Positions 7,618 through 16,473 of a DNA stretch of 64,000 nucleotides are shown piece by piece. The notes under the pieces are model-generated. The model had not been told where the DNA came from, did no database searches, and worked only from the letters and a program-made list of their open reading frames with translations. Positions within the stretch are counted from its first letter, which is position 1, and every line of letters begins with the position of its first letter. Both the position numbers and the translations under genes were made by a program. Source of the stretch: 62-47 sp044463945 (lineage in GTDB: Bacteria > Pseudomonadota > Alphaproteobacteria > Rhizobiales > Xanthobacteraceae); contig JBIQLW010000011.1 in the NCBI GenBank assembly GCA_044463945.1, positions 1-64,000 on the forward strand, in the 5' to 3' direction.

Positions 7618-7633
7618 ACGTTGATATCAACGT
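7618..7633. promoter_or_regulatory. Palindromic operator, probably for the adjacent MarR protein
   Basis: ACGTTGATATCAACGT is a perfect 16-bp palindrome in the space between the divergent MarR and VOC genes. Its size and core TTGATATCAA fit a MarR dimer site. Binding here could control both genes. Confidence 0.75.
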
Positions 7634-7746
7634 TAATGGGGGCCGTCAACGGCGAAGGAATGCAGACGGGGAGCAAGACGGTATCGAGCTGCCCCATAGC
7701 CCGGCACTCCCCCGCACCGATATCGACGAGAAACAAGGAGACGCTA

Positions 7747-8193
7747 ATGAAGATCGTGACCAGCCTGAGCTTTCAGGGCCAGTGCCGCGAGGCGTTCGAG
7801 TTCTACGCCAAGGTCCTCGGCGGAAAGATCCGGGCGGCCATACCCTATGGCGACGCACCTCCGGGGATGCCGATCACCGACGACAAGTACAAGACCTGGC
7901 TGATGCACTGCTGGCTCGACGTCGGCGATCAGGCGCTGATGGGCGCCGACATGGACGTCGGCTGGGCCCGCAACATCGACAAGCCCAAGAACGGCTTCGA
8001 CGTCACCCTGCACACCGAGGACAAGGCCGAGGCCCAACGCTGGTTCGATCAATTGTCCGAAGGCGGCAAGGCGACCATGCCGTTCGGCGAGACGTTCTGG
8101 TCGCCCGGCTTCGGCGCGCTCACTGACAAGTTCGGCATTCCGTGGATGGTCAACGTCATTCCACCGGCTGACTGGAAGCCTTCGCAAGGCTGA
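7747..8193 (+). CDS. VOC family protein (PhnB-like)
   Basis: A 148-aa protein of the vicinal oxygen chelate superfamily, PhnB/3-demethylubiquinone methyltransferase-like subgroup. It begins MKIVTSLSFQGQCREAFEFY, the usual PhnB opening, and ends with FGALTDKFGIPWMVN, the typical closing strand with the DKFGIPW motif. These proteins are small metal-binding or degenerate glyoxalase-like proteins, often of unknown substrate. ATG 7747 follows AAGGAGACGCTA. Its divergent MarR neighbour and the operator at 7618 suggest a small inducible unit, perhaps for electrophile or antibiotic stress; that is inference. Confidence 0.88.
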   Translation: MKIVTSLSFQGQCREAFEFYAKVLGGKIRAAIPYGDAPPGMPITDDKYKTWLMHCWLDVGDQALMGADMDVGWARNIDKPKNGFDVTLHTEDKAEAQRWFDQLSEGGKATMPFGETFWSPGFGALTDKFGIPWMVNVIPPADWKPSQG

Positions 8194-8240
8194 TCGCCCC
8201 AACGGCGGCGGGGGCGGTGCGTGGACCACCGGAGACGACA

Positions 8241-9446
8241 ATGAACCATTCCTATCGCTGGGTGATCGTCGCGGCGGGCGGTCTGCTCGGCTGCGTCGCG
8301 ATCGGCGCCATGTTCTCGCTGCCCGTCTTCCTGCGGCCGATGTCGCAGGACACCGGCTGGTCCGTCACCGGCATATCCATGGCGATGACGATCGGCTTCC
8401 TCGCCATGGCGGCGGCCAGCATGGTGTGGGGCAACCTCTCCGACCGCTTCGGGCCGCGCCTCGTGGTACTGACTGGATCGGTGGTGCTGGCTGCGAGTCT
8501 GGCGCTCGCCAGCCGTGCGGGCTCGCTGGTTGAGTTCCAGCTTCTGTTCGGCGTTCTGGTCGGCGCATCGACCGCCGCCATGCTGGTGCCGATGATGGCG
8601 GCGGTGACCGGCTGGTTCGACACCCAGCGCGGCCTTGCCGTCTCGCTGGTGTCCGCCGGCATGGGCATGGCGCCGATGACCATGGCCCCGCTCGCGGCCT
8701 GGCTTGTTACCATTCACGACTGGCGCACCGCCATGCTGATCATCGCCGGCATCGCGGCGGTGCTGATGATCCCGGCGTCGCTCCTGGTGCGCCGGCCGCC
8801 GGCGCTGGAGAATGGCGCAGCCGAGGTGGCGGACGAGCCGCAATCGGACATGACGGTCGCCGAGGCGGTGCGCTCGCCGCAGTTCATCACGCTGATGCTG
8901 GCGAACTTCTTCTGCTGCGCCACCCATTCCGGCCCGATCTTCCACACCGTGAGTTATGCGGTGACCTGCGGCATTCCGATGATCGCGGCGGTGTCGATTT
9001 ACAGCGTCGAGGGACTGGCCGGGATGTTCGGCCGCATCGGATTCGGCGTTGCCGGAGACCGCTTCGGCGCGCAGCGCGTGCTGGTGATCGGATTGCTGGC
9101 GCAGGCGTTCGGCGTGCTGTCCTATGCCTTCGTCAACCATCTCGACGGCTTCTACGCCGTAGCGGTAGTGGTCGGCTTCATCTATGCCGGCACCATGCCG
9201 CTCTATGCCGTCATCATCCGCGAGAATTTTCCGCTGAAGATGATGGGCACGATCATCGGCGGCACAGCGATGGCCGGCAGCCTCGGCATGTCGACCGGGC
9301 CGCTGCTGGGCGGCCTGATCTACGACCGTTTCGACAGCTACGTGCTGATGTATGTCGGCTCGTGGGGCATGGGACTGGCGGCCATGCTGGTGCTGATGGC
9401 GTTCCGGCCCTTCCCCCGGCGTCAGACGGAGATGGCGGTGGCCTAG
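8241..9446 (+). CDS. MFS transporter (monocarboxylate/oxalate-formate antiporter type)
   Basis: A 401-aa inner-membrane carrier with about 12 predicted membrane helices. The N-terminal half has the WVIVAAGGLLG helix and, in loop 2-3, the MFS signature WGNLSDRFGPRLVV. The second half has GRIGFGVAGDRFGAQRVL, its counterpart. The tail RPFPRRQTEMAVA is cytosolic. Overall it resembles the MFS branch that carries small organic anions, but the substrate is unknown. ATG 8241 has GGAGA upstream. It follows the VOC gene by 47 bp, possibly in the same transcript, and faces the binding-protein gene across a hairpin terminator. Confidence 0.88.
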   Translation: MNHSYRWVIVAAGGLLGCVAIGAMFSLPVFLRPMSQDTGWSVTGISMAMTIGFLAMAAASMVWGNLSDRFGPRLVVLTGSVVLAASLALASRAGSLVEFQLLFGVLVGASTAAMLVPMMAAVTGWFDTQRGLAVSLVSAGMGMAPMTMAPLAAWLVTIHDWRTAMLIIAGIAAVLMIPASLLVRRPPALENGAAEVADEPQSDMTVAEAVRSPQFITLMLANFFCCATHSGPIFHTVSYAVTCGIPMIAAVSIYSVEGLAGMFGRIGFGVAGDRFGAQRVLVIGLLAQAFGVLSYAFVNHLDGFYAVAVVVGFIYAGTMPLYAVIIRENFPLKMMGTIIGGTAMAGSLGMSTGPLLGGLIYDRFDSYVLMYVGSWGMGLAAMLVLMAFRPFPRRQTEMAVA

Positions 9447-9478
9447 CCTCCCGCCATGTGGTGGACGACCGAAACGCA

Positions 9479-9506
9479 ACAGGCCCGGCACAGCGGCCGG
9501 GCCTGT
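9479..9506. terminator. Hairpin terminator between convergent genes
   Basis: ACAGGCCCGGC (9479-9489) pairs with GCCGGGCCTGT (9496-9506), a perfect 11-bp stem with a 6-nt loop. It lies between the MFS gene and the convergent binding-protein gene. T-runs are poor on both sides, so it may be Rho-assisted. Confidence 0.65.
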
Positions 9507-9549
9507 GACTTCGAGACGGCGAACGCGGCGCGGGTGCTGCGCCGGTTCG

Positions 9550-10773
9550 TCAGCGCTCCGTTTCGGCGCTGATGACATCACCGAACAGCACCCACTTGCC
9601 GCCGGTGAACTTCATCATCTTGAGCTGTTCGAGCGGGGCGAAGTCCATCGCGCTGGTCTTGACATGGATGCCCGGAAGCAGGGTATCCGGCACGAAATCC
9701 TTGATGCTTGCCGCCTGTTTCATGACGTTGGCACGGGTCAGGTCGTCGCCGCACCGCTCCAGCACATGCACCATGGTCTGCGCCGCCGCGTAGCCGTAGA
9801 CCAGGTTGGCGTCAGAGACATCCGAGCCCGGCATGTACTTGTCCACGAAGGCGAGGAACTTCTTCATGCCTTCGTCGTCCTTCCACTGCGCGTCCGAGGC
9901 ATCCTTGCGATAGCCCGCGGACACGATGCCTTCCGACGCCTCGAAGCCGGCGGGCCGGATCACCGAGCCGATCGAGGCCGACACGTCGGTCAGCACGTGC
10001 AGCGGCTTCCAGCCGACCTCGTGCATCTTGCGGATCGCCTGCGCGGCGAATTTCGGCGTCGAGATGTTGACCAGCACGTCGGCCCCGCTGTTCTTCAGCT
10101 TGACGATGTGGGAATCGATGGTCGGCTCGCTGTTCTCGTAGCTCTCCTCAAGGATGATGAGCTTCGAGGACCTGTCGCCGAACACGTCCTTCAGGCCGAG
10201 CAGATAGTCCTTGCCGAAATCGTCGCTGGCATGAAACACCGCGATCTTCGGATTGGGGTTCTCCGACAGGATGTACTTGGCGAACACGCGGGCGACGGAG
10301 CGGTAGCTCGGCTGGAATCCCATGGTCCAGGGATAGTTCTTGGCGTCGTCCCATTTGCTCGACCCCGAGGCGATAAAGAGCTGCGGCATCTTCTTGGCAT
10401 TGAGATACTTCTGCACCGCGCTCTGCGTCAGCGTGCCGAGCGGGTTGAAGATGAACAGCACCTCGTCGTTCTCGACCAGCTTACGGGTTTGCTCCACCGT
10501 CTTCGCCGGGCTGTAGGCGTCATCGTAGGAAATGAAGTTGATCTTCCGACCCCTGATGCCGCCCTGATCGTTGATCATCCTGAAGTAAGCTGCTTCCGTC
10601 TTGCCGATCATGCCATAGGAGGAAGCCGGGCCGCTGTAGGCTTGCAGGTTGCCGATCTTGATCTCGGTGTCGCTCGCGCCGGTGTCGTATTTCTTTTGCG
10701 CCAGCGCGCTGCCGGCCGACAGCAGCAATGCGCCTGCGGCGAGCGCGACGAACCGTGACGGGAGACGCATCAT
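9550..10773 (-). CDS. ABC transporter substrate-binding protein, branched-chain amino acid (LivJ) type
   Basis: A 407-aa periplasmic binding protein. The signal peptide MRLPSRFVALAAGALLLSAG ends in SALAQ (signal peptidase I site near residues 25-26). The mature part begins with the type I fold segment TEIKIGNLQAYSGPASSYG and continues with NDQGGIRGRKINFISYDD, standard for LivJ-like (HAAT) receptors. Such proteins bind amino acids, amides, urea or aromatic acids. No permease or ATPase genes lie nearby, so this is an orphan receptor whose partner must be encoded elsewhere. The 248 bp before it are shared with the divergent methyltransferase gene and show no clear regulator site. Confidence 0.9.
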   Translation of the reverse strand: MMRLPSRFVALAAGALLLSAGSALAQKKYDTGASDTEIKIGNLQAYSGPASSYGMIGKTEAAYFRMINDQGGIRGRKINFISYDDAYSPAKTVEQTRKLVENDEVLFIFNPLGTLTQSAVQKYLNAKKMPQLFIASGSSKWDDAKNYPWTMGFQPSYRSVARVFAKYILSENPNPKIAVFHASDDFGKDYLLGLKDVFGDRSSKLIILEESYENSEPTIDSHIVKLKNSGADVLVNISTPKFAAQAIRKMHEVGWKPLHVLTDVSASIGSVIRPAGFEASEGIVSAGYRKDASDAQWKDDEGMKKFLAFVDKYMPGSDVSDANLVYGYAAAQTMVHVLERCGDDLTRANVMKQAASIKDFVPDTLLPGIHVKTSAMDFAPLEQLKMMKFTGGKWVLFGDVISAETER

Positions 10774-11021
10774 TGGAGATCCTCCGATTGCCTTGATACG
10801 GTTGTAGTGCGGCGATTGAACCGCCTTACGATAGCGGCCGCGTCACCAGGGCGGCACCCGAACAGCTGCGGCGCAAGGTCGCGGCTGGCCCGAAGGTTCC
10901 CGCATCGCCATTCCGCCCGCGCCGGCCAACGGCCTGACGAAACCATCCAGCCTGATCGCGCGTTTGCGCAGGCCGGTCGACGTCGAGTCCGATCGATGGC
11001 GCGCCGGCCGAGATTGAACCG

Positions 11022-11720
11022 ATGACCATCACCGAACCCGATGCCATGTCGCGAACGGCCGCGATCGCTTACGCGGTCGGTTTGCCGTTGGCGTTGCTCG
11101 TCCTTGTCTTCCTGCCCACCGGCCGCATCGATTGGTGGCCGGGGTGGTTCTTCGTCGGTTTCCTCGTCGTCGTCTATGCGATATCGGCCGTGGTCCTGGC
11201 GCGTGTGAACCCTGTCATCTTCCGGGCGCGCAGCCGCTTCCAGCCCGGCACGAAACGCTGGGACCGCATTCTGCTCTCGCTGATGCTGCCCGCGATGATC
11301 GCGGAAATCCCGCTCGCCACGCTCGATTCCGGCAGGATGCTCTGGTCGACCGTCCCGGTTTCGATCGTTGTCCTGGGCTATGTCCTGCTTGGCGCGGGCA
11401 TCGCGCTCGGCACTTGGGCGCAGGCGGTCAACCGTTTCTTCGAACCGGGCGTGCGCCTGCAGCGCGAGCGCGGCCAGCACGTCATCAGCACCGGGCCCTA
11501 CGCCATCGTCCGCCATCCCGGCTATGTCAGCGCGCTGATAGTGTTTGTCGGCATGGCGCTCGCGCTCGCATCGTGGTGGGCGCTGATCCCGGCGGCCTTG
11601 GCGAGCGCGGTTTTGATCCTGCGGACAAGCTGGGAAGATGCGCTGCTTCGTGCCGAACTCGACGGCTATGCGGACTATGCCCGGCACGTCCGGTTCCGGC
11701 TGGTGCCGGGCTTGTGGTAA
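11022..11720 (+). CDS. Membrane methyltransferase of the isoprenylcysteine carboxyl-methyltransferase (ICMT/PEMT) type
   Basis: A 232-aa polytopic membrane protein with about five membrane helices. The C-terminal third carries the family motif region: GQHVISTGPYAIVRHPGYVS, then a helix, then LRTSWEDALLRAELDGYADYARHVRFRLVPGLW. The RHPGY and the E-D/Y-x-x-Y pattern bind S-adenosylmethionine in ICMT and phospholipid methyltransferases. The bacterial substrate of this subgroup is mostly unknown (a lipid or thiol are possibilities). ATG 11022 is at the divergent boundary with the binding-protein gene; an alternative ATG lies at 11046. The LLM gene faces it tail-to-tail only 16 bp away. Confidence 0.83.
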   Translation: MTITEPDAMSRTAAIAYAVGLPLALLVLVFLPTGRIDWWPGWFFVGFLVVVYAISAVVLARVNPVIFRARSRFQPGTKRWDRILLSLMLPAMIAEIPLATLDSGRMLWSTVPVSIVVLGYVLLGAGIALGTWAQAVNRFFEPGVRLQRERGQHVISTGPYAIVRHPGYVSALIVFVGMALALASWWALIPAALASAVLILRTSWEDALLRAELDGYADYARHVRFRLVPGLW

Positions 11721-11736
11721 GCGCTCGAACCTGACT

Positions 11737-12759
11737 TCAGCGCCATCCGAGCGCGGGCGCGACGTGAGTCAGAATCGTCTCGATGACGTGGGCGTTGTAG
11801 TCCACGCCGAGTTGATTGGGGACGGTCAGAAGCAAGGTGTCGGCTTCGGCGATGGCCTGATCCTGCCGGAGCTGTTCGACGAGGACGTCCGGTTCTGCGG
11901 CGTAGCTGCGGCCGAAGATCGCGCGCGTGCGCGGATCGATGAATCCGATCTGATCTTCGTCTTCGCGACTGGAGCCGAAATAGGCGCGGTCGCGATCGTC
12001 CGTCAGCGCGAAGATGCTGCGGCTGACCGACACCCTCGGCGTCCGCGTATGGCCGGCCTCGTTCCAGGCAGCGCGATACGCCCGGATTTGAGCGGCCTGC
12101 TGCACGTGGAACGCTTCGCCGGTCTCGTCGGTCTTGAGCGTCGAGCTTTGCAAATTCATTCCGAGTTTCGCCGCCCAGACCGCTGTGGCGTTCGAGGCGG
12201 AGCCCCACCAGATGCGCTCGCGCAAGCCCTCGGCGTGCGGTTCGAGACGGAGCAAGCCGGGTGGATTGGGAAACATCGGCCGCGGATTGGGTTGCGCGAA
12301 GCCCTTGCCGCGCAAGAGGTCGAGGAAGACCTCGGCATGACGCCGGCCCATGTCGGCATCGTCCTCGCCTTCCTGCGGCTGGTAACCGAAATATCGCCAG
12401 CCATCGATCACCTGCTCCGGCGAGCCCCGGCTGATGCCAAGCTGTAGCCGGCCGCCGGCAATCAGGTCGGCCGCGCCTGCATCCTCGGCCATATAAAGCG
12501 GGTTCTCGTAACGCATGTCGATGACGGCCGTACCGATCTCGATGTGACTTGTCCTGGCACCGACAGCAGCCAGCAATGGGAACGGCGAGGCAAGCTGGCG
12601 GGCGAAATGATGCACCCGGAAGTAGGCGCCGTCGGCCCCGAGCTGTTCGGCCGCGACGGCGAGTTCAATGGATTGCAGCAGCGCATCCGCAGCCGAGCGG
12701 GTCTGCGACTGCGGCGAAGGCGTCCAGTGCCCGAACGAGAGAAAGCCGATCTTCTTCAT
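11737..12759 (-). CDS. LLM class flavin-dependent oxidoreductase
   Basis: A 340-aa member of the bacterial luciferase-like monooxygenase family, an FMN- or F420-binding TIM barrel. Visible family parts are MKKIGFLSFGHWTP, AEQLGADGAYFRVHHFARQLASP, the strand SHIEIGTAVIDMRYENPLYMAEDAGAAD and RLQLGISRGSPEQV, the usual flavin-phosphate region. Two-component LLM enzymes need a reduced flavin donor, and none is nearby. The substrate is not predictable. It begins 214 bp from the divergent nrnC gene. Confidence 0.87.
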   Translation of the reverse strand: MKKIGFLSFGHWTPSPQSQTRSAADALLQSIELAVAAEQLGADGAYFRVHHFARQLASPFPLLAAVGARTSHIEIGTAVIDMRYENPLYMAEDAGAADLIAGGRLQLGISRGSPEQVIDGWRYFGYQPQEGEDDADMGRRHAEVFLDLLRGKGFAQPNPRPMFPNPPGLLRLEPHAEGLRERIWWGSASNATAVWAAKLGMNLQSSTLKTDETGEAFHVQQAAQIRAYRAAWNEAGHTRTPRVSVSRSIFALTDDRDRAYFGSSREDEDQIGFIDPRTRAIFGRSYAAEPDVLVEQLRQDQAIAEADTLLLTVPNQLGVDYNAHVIETILTHVAPALGWR

Positions 12760-12973
12760 GCGTCCTCGATACGGCGCGGATGCGCCTCATTTCCGATCCC
12801 GCCTTCTCTACTCAGCCACGGCATTCTATTCTGCGGCCAGATTCGGGGGGTGAGCAACAGCCGATCAGGGTATATACATGCCCCGGAATTTTGAGTTGCG
12901 CGCCGTTGGAATTGAGATTCATTGCAATTGCGGGGCCCTGTCCCGGAAATGTCCTTAAGCGACAAGGATCACC

Positions 12974-13588
12974 ATGACCATCCGTCTTCATCGCGGCGAC
13001 CTGCCGGACCTTGGCCGCTACACCGGTTCGGTGGCGATCGACACCGAGACGATGGGGCTGAACCCGCATCGCGACCGGCTGTGCGTGGTGCAGCTTTCGC
13101 CCGGCGACGGCACCGCCGACATCGTGCAGATTCCGCAAGGCCATCGCGACGCGCCCAATCTGAAGGCGCTGCTCGGCGCCCCCGGCGTGACCAAGATTTT
13201 TCACTTCGCGCGGTTCGATCTCGCCGCGCTCTATAACGCGCTCGGCGTGATGCCAGAGCCGGTCTATTGCACCAAGATCGCCTCGCGCCTGACCCGCACC
13301 TATACCGACCGCCATGGCCTGAAGGATCTGACGCGCGAGCTCCTCGGCGTCGATCTGTCCAAGCAGCAGCAGTCCAGCGACTGGGGCGCGGACGCGCTCA
13401 CCGACGCCCAACTGGCCTATGCCGCCTCCGACGTGCTGCATCTTCACGCCCTGCGCGACAGGCTCGACGTCATGCTGGCGCGCGAAGGCCGCGCCGCGCT
13501 GGCGCAAGCCTGTTTCGATTTCCTGCCCTCGCGTGCCCGGCTCGACCTCGGCGGCTGGGAGGATGAGGATATTTTCGCCCATTCGTAA
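12974..13588 (+). CDS. nrnC: NanoRNase C, DEDDy 3'-5' exonuclease acting on diribonucleotides
   Basis: A 204-aa DEDDy nuclease consisting of a single RNase D-like domain without HRDC domains. In alphaproteobacteria this short form is NrnC, which finishes RNA and pGpG breakdown by cleaving dinucleotides and replaces Orn. The motifs are Exo I AIDTETMGL (Asp23, Glu25), Exo II FHFARFDLAAL, and Exo III YAASDVLHLHAL with Tyr and Asp in the DEDDy spacing. The MTIRLHRGDLPDL start and GLNPHRDRLCVVQLSPGDG match the NrnC subfamily. It lies just before the lpt operon, a common neighbour in this group. Role by family knowledge, motifs by direct view. Confidence 0.92.
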   Translation: MTIRLHRGDLPDLGRYTGSVAIDTETMGLNPHRDRLCVVQLSPGDGTADIVQIPQGHRDAPNLKALLGAPGVTKIFHFARFDLAALYNALGVMPEPVYCTKIASRLTRTYTDRHGLKDLTRELLGVDLSKQQQSSDWGADALTDAQLAYAASDVLHLHALRDRLDVMLAREGRAALAQACFDFLPSRARLDLGGWEDEDIFAHS

Positions 13589-13807
13589 GAAAGCGGGGCC
13601 AAGAGCGCCAAATCGGGGGCGCCGCCGAGCCCCGGAACCGGATTTCACCATTTGAACACAACCTCGCGCAATAAGGCCCCGCCGGCCGGCAAGGCGGTGT
13701 GGCGGCCAGGCTCGATCCGCCGCGATTTCGAAGTTATTGGACCTGACGGTATTCGTCGGGAATGATGGCAGGGGCGGCCGCTCCCGCCCGCTGACCCAGG
13801 AGGCACG

Positions 13808-14551
13808 GTGTATTCGGCTCAGAGCCCGGCCTATCAGGCAGGTCTGGAGGCACGCTTTGCCGCCGCCGCCCGGCACAGCCGGCTGGTGCGGCTGTTGCGG
13901 GTCGCGGTCCCGGCCGGGGTGGTGGTGTCGCTCGCCATGATCGTCGGGGTGTCGATCTTCAATCCGTTCCGGGTTCTGATGCCGCAATTGCCGCTCGATA
14001 TCGACAACGTGGTGGTGTCGGGCACCAAAATCACGATGGAATCGCCGCATATGTCGGGTTTCTCACCGGATCAGCGCCCTTATGAGGTCTGGGCCAAAAG
14101 CGCGACGCAGGACCTGACCGCCCCCGATTACGTCGAGCTTGAGGTGCTGCGGGCAAGGGTGACGATGGAGGATCAATCGACGGTGACCATGGACGCCCGG
14201 ACCGGCATATTCAACACCAAGGCGCAGGTGCTGGATTTACGGAAAAGCATCTTCCTGCAATCGTCCACCGGCTACGAGGCGCGGCTGACCCGCGCCCTGG
14301 TCGATATCAACAAGGGCACGGTGACGTCCGACGAGCCGGTCGCGGTCAAATTGCTGAACGGCACCCTCGATTCCGACCGGCTGCGGATCATCGACAAGGG
14401 TGACATCGTGCGCTTCGAGGGCCACGTGGTGATGGATCTGGTGATGGAGCAGCCGGCGGCCGAAACCGCACCGGCGGCCGAGGCGACGCCGGAGCCGGCG
14501 GCGGCCGCACCGCGGCCCGCGGCGTCCGGCAAGCGCAGCGGGGCCCGATGA
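13808..14551 (+). CDS. lptC: LPS export protein LptC (YrbK family)
   Basis: A 247-aa bitopic inner-membrane protein of the Lpt bridge, which hands lipopolysaccharide from LptBFG to LptA. After a cytosolic Arg-rich lead it has one membrane helix (VAVPAGVVVSLAMIVGVSIF, about residues 37-56), then a periplasmic beta-jellyroll. The C-terminus is an Ala/Pro/Glu-rich tail from about 225 that is not part of the fold. The start is GTG 13808 with AGGAGG at 13798-13803. Its stop overlaps the lptA start (ATGA), so the two are translated together. The context lptC-lptA-lptB-rpoN is standard. Confidence 0.93.
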   Translation: MYSAQSPAYQAGLEARFAAAARHSRLVRLLRVAVPAGVVVSLAMIVGVSIFNPFRVLMPQLPLDIDNVVVSGTKITMESPHMSGFSPDQRPYEVWAKSATQDLTAPDYVELEVLRARVTMEDQSTVTMDARTGIFNTKAQVLDLRKSIFLQSSTGYEARLTRALVDINKGTVTSDEPVAVKLLNGTLDSDRLRIIDKGDIVRFEGHVVMDLVMEQPAAETAPAAEATPEPAAAAPRPAASGKRSGAR

Positions 14552-15291
14552 GCACAATCCCGATGCCTTCGAAAGGCAACAGCACGCATCGCCGCACTGT
14601 CGCGTGGCGCATGGCACTGGCGGCCTTGCTGTTCGTTTGCGTCGCGGGCCACGATGCTACCGCGCAGGGCTCGATGCAGGGCGTGCCCAACGCCATGCAG
14701 GGATTCTCCCAGAACCGTGACCAGCCGATCCGGATCGAGGCGGCATCGCTGGAGATGGTGGACAAGAAGAAGGAGGCGACCTTTTCCGGCGACGTGAAGG
14801 TGGTGCAGGGCGACACCACCATGAAGGCCAAGACGCTGGTGGTGTTCTACGAATCGAAGGGCTCGGACACCGGATCCGGCAAGGGCAAGCCGGCCGGCGC
14901 GACGATGACGACGGCCGCGCCCGGACCGGGCGGCGCGTCGTCGATCCGCCGGCTGGAGGCGCGCGGCGGCGTGGTGGTGACACAGAAGGATCAGGTGGTG
15001 ACCGGCGATCTCGCGATCTTCGACCCGCGCGCCAACCTCATCACCATGAAGGGACAGGTGGTGCTGACCCAATGCAAGAACGTGCTGCGCGGCGACCGCC
15101 TGCTGGTGAATATGACCACCGGCGTGTCGCGGGTCGAATCCGACAGCGGACGGGTGCAGGGCCTGTTCATCCAGTCGGAGGGGGGCGGGTGCGGCTCTGG
15201 CTCTGGCGCGGGGACGTCGTCCGCGTCGCCATCGCCGTCGCGCTCGCCGATGCCGATGCTGCTGACGCCGAAATCGGACCGGTCGCGGTGA
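14548..15291 (+). CDS. lptA: LPS transport periplasmic protein LptA
   Basis: A 247-aa periplasmic protein with an OstA/LptA domain; it forms the beta-jellyroll bridge that carries LPS to the outer membrane. The signal segment WRMALAALLFVCVAGHDATA is followed by QPIRIEAASLEMVDKKKEAT and FSGDVKVVQGDTTMKAKTLV, the usual LptA repeats. A Gly/Pro/Ala-rich insert at about residues 110-135 interrupts the domain, as in other members of this group. The C-terminal 30 residues (GGGCGSGSGAGTSSASPSPS) are low complexity. It overlaps lptC by 4 bp and is followed after 172 bp by lptB. Confidence 0.93.
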   Translation: MSTIPMPSKGNSTHRRTVAWRMALAALLFVCVAGHDATAQGSMQGVPNAMQGFSQNRDQPIRIEAASLEMVDKKKEATFSGDVKVVQGDTTMKAKTLVVFYESKGSDTGSGKGKPAGATMTTAAPGPGGASSIRRLEARGGVVVTQKDQVVTGDLAIFDPRANLITMKGQVVLTQCKNVLRGDRLLVNMTTGVSRVESDSGRVQGLFIQSEGGGCGSGSGAGTSSASPSPSRSPMPMLLTPKSDRSR

Positions 15292-15463
15292 GGGTGTCGT
15301 CGCCGAAAACAGGCTGGGCGGCCCTTGAACGGGAACCGATATCCGTCTACCACGCCTCGCCCTGCCGCAGCGGTACGGATTTGTTCACGCGGGGCATCTA
15401 CCCTTCCAGGGAATCCGACCGCCGCGTCCGGGCGGCGACGGACAAAGGCTGAAGTCACGCGGC

Positions 15464-16414
15464 ATGGTGGATTTCCGCGACATGTTCAGGCGGCGCGCGC
15501 CAAAGCGGGGCGAACCCGGCTTCGCGCGGGCGCAGGCGCGCGTTGACATCACCATGCTCGACGCCCGCTTCGATGGCGGCCTCGACCAGCCGGTCCGCGA
15601 TGCGTCGCGGGCGGGCCACCTCGCCGCCGCGCCGCCGCGACCGCAGGCACAGCCTCCATCCCGATCCCGGTCCCAATCTCAGGCGCCCCGCGCCGGCTAT
15701 CTCGCGGTTCACGGCATCGAGAAAAGTTTCGGCTCTCGCCAGGTGGTGCGTGGCGTCAACATCTATGTCCGGCGCGGCGAGGCGGTGGGTCTGCTCGGAC
15801 CCAACGGCGCCGGCAAGACCACCGTGTTCTACATGATTACCGGCCTGATCAAGGCCGACCGCGGCAAGATCGAGCTTGACGGTCACGACGTCACCAAGCT
15901 GCCGATGTATCAGCGCGCGCGGCTCGGCATCGGCTATCTGCCGCAGGAAGCCTCGATCTTCCGCGGCCTCACCGTCGAGCAGAACATCCGCGCGGTGTTG
16001 GAAGTGGTCGAGTCCAGCCGCAAGAAGCGTGAGAAGGAACTGGATTCGCTGCTCGACGAGTTCAACATCGCGCGGCTGCGTAAGTCGCCGTCGATCGCGC
16101 TGTCGGGCGGCGAGCGCCGCCGCGTCGAGATCGCCCGCGCGCTGGCGACGCGGCCGAGCTACATGCTGCTTGACGAGCCGTTCGCCGGCATCGATCCGAT
16201 CGCGGTCGGCGACATTCAGGATCTGGTGCGGCACCTCACCAATCGCGGCATCGGCGTTCTCATCACCGATCATAACGTGCGCGAGACGCTGGGGCTGACC
16301 GACCGCGCCTATATCGTCTATGCCGGGCAAATCCTCACCGAGGGCACCCCGGACGAGATCGTCAACGATCCCGACGTCCGCCGCCTCTATCTCGGCGAGG
16401 AGTTCCGGCTGTAG
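15464..16414 (+). CDS. lptB: LPS export ABC ATPase LptB, with N-terminal extension
   Basis: A 316-aa ATPase that powers LPS extraction with LptF/LptG at the inner membrane. Typical LptB starts near residue 79 (GYLAVHGIEKSFG). Here about 75 residues precede it: a basic stretch FRRRAPKRGEPGF and a Pro/Ser/Arg-rich linker (about 54-75). Walker A is GPNGAGKT at 112-119, the signature is LSGGERRRVEIARAL, and Walker B is YMLLDEPFAGIDP; the H-loop lies in LITDHNVRETLGLTDRAY. An LptB extension is known to me in Bradyrhizobium-type genomes, so it is a lineage trait. The start at 15464 is not certain; the protein could begin further in. Confidence 0.92.
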   Translation: MVDFRDMFRRRAPKRGEPGFARAQARVDITMLDARFDGGLDQPVRDASRAGHLAAAPPRPQAQPPSRSRSQSQAPRAGYLAVHGIEKSFGSRQVVRGVNIYVRRGEAVGLLGPNGAGKTTVFYMITGLIKADRGKIELDGHDVTKLPMYQRARLGIGYLPQEASIFRGLTVEQNIRAVLEVVESSRKKREKELDSLLDEFNIARLRKSPSIALSGGERRRVEIARALATRPSYMLLDEPFAGIDPIAVGDIQDLVRHLTNRGIGVLITDHNVRETLGLTDRAYIVYAGQILTEGTPDEIVNDPDVRRLYLGEEFRL

Positions 16415-16444
16415 GGGTCTGCCTGCCTTTGACAGGAAAAGACC

Positions 16445-16473
16445 GTCATGCGCGGACTTGACCCGGCAATGAC
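16445..16473. repeat. Dispersed palindromic repeat, copy 1 (REP-like)
   Basis: GTCATGCGCGGACTTGACC continuing into CGGCAATGAC. It lies in the 282-bp gap between lptB and rpoN, and the rest of that gap shows no gene. It matches five other copies in the window that share a core of the form GTCATGCCCGGACTTGACCC. See the repeat finding. Confidence 0.7.
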
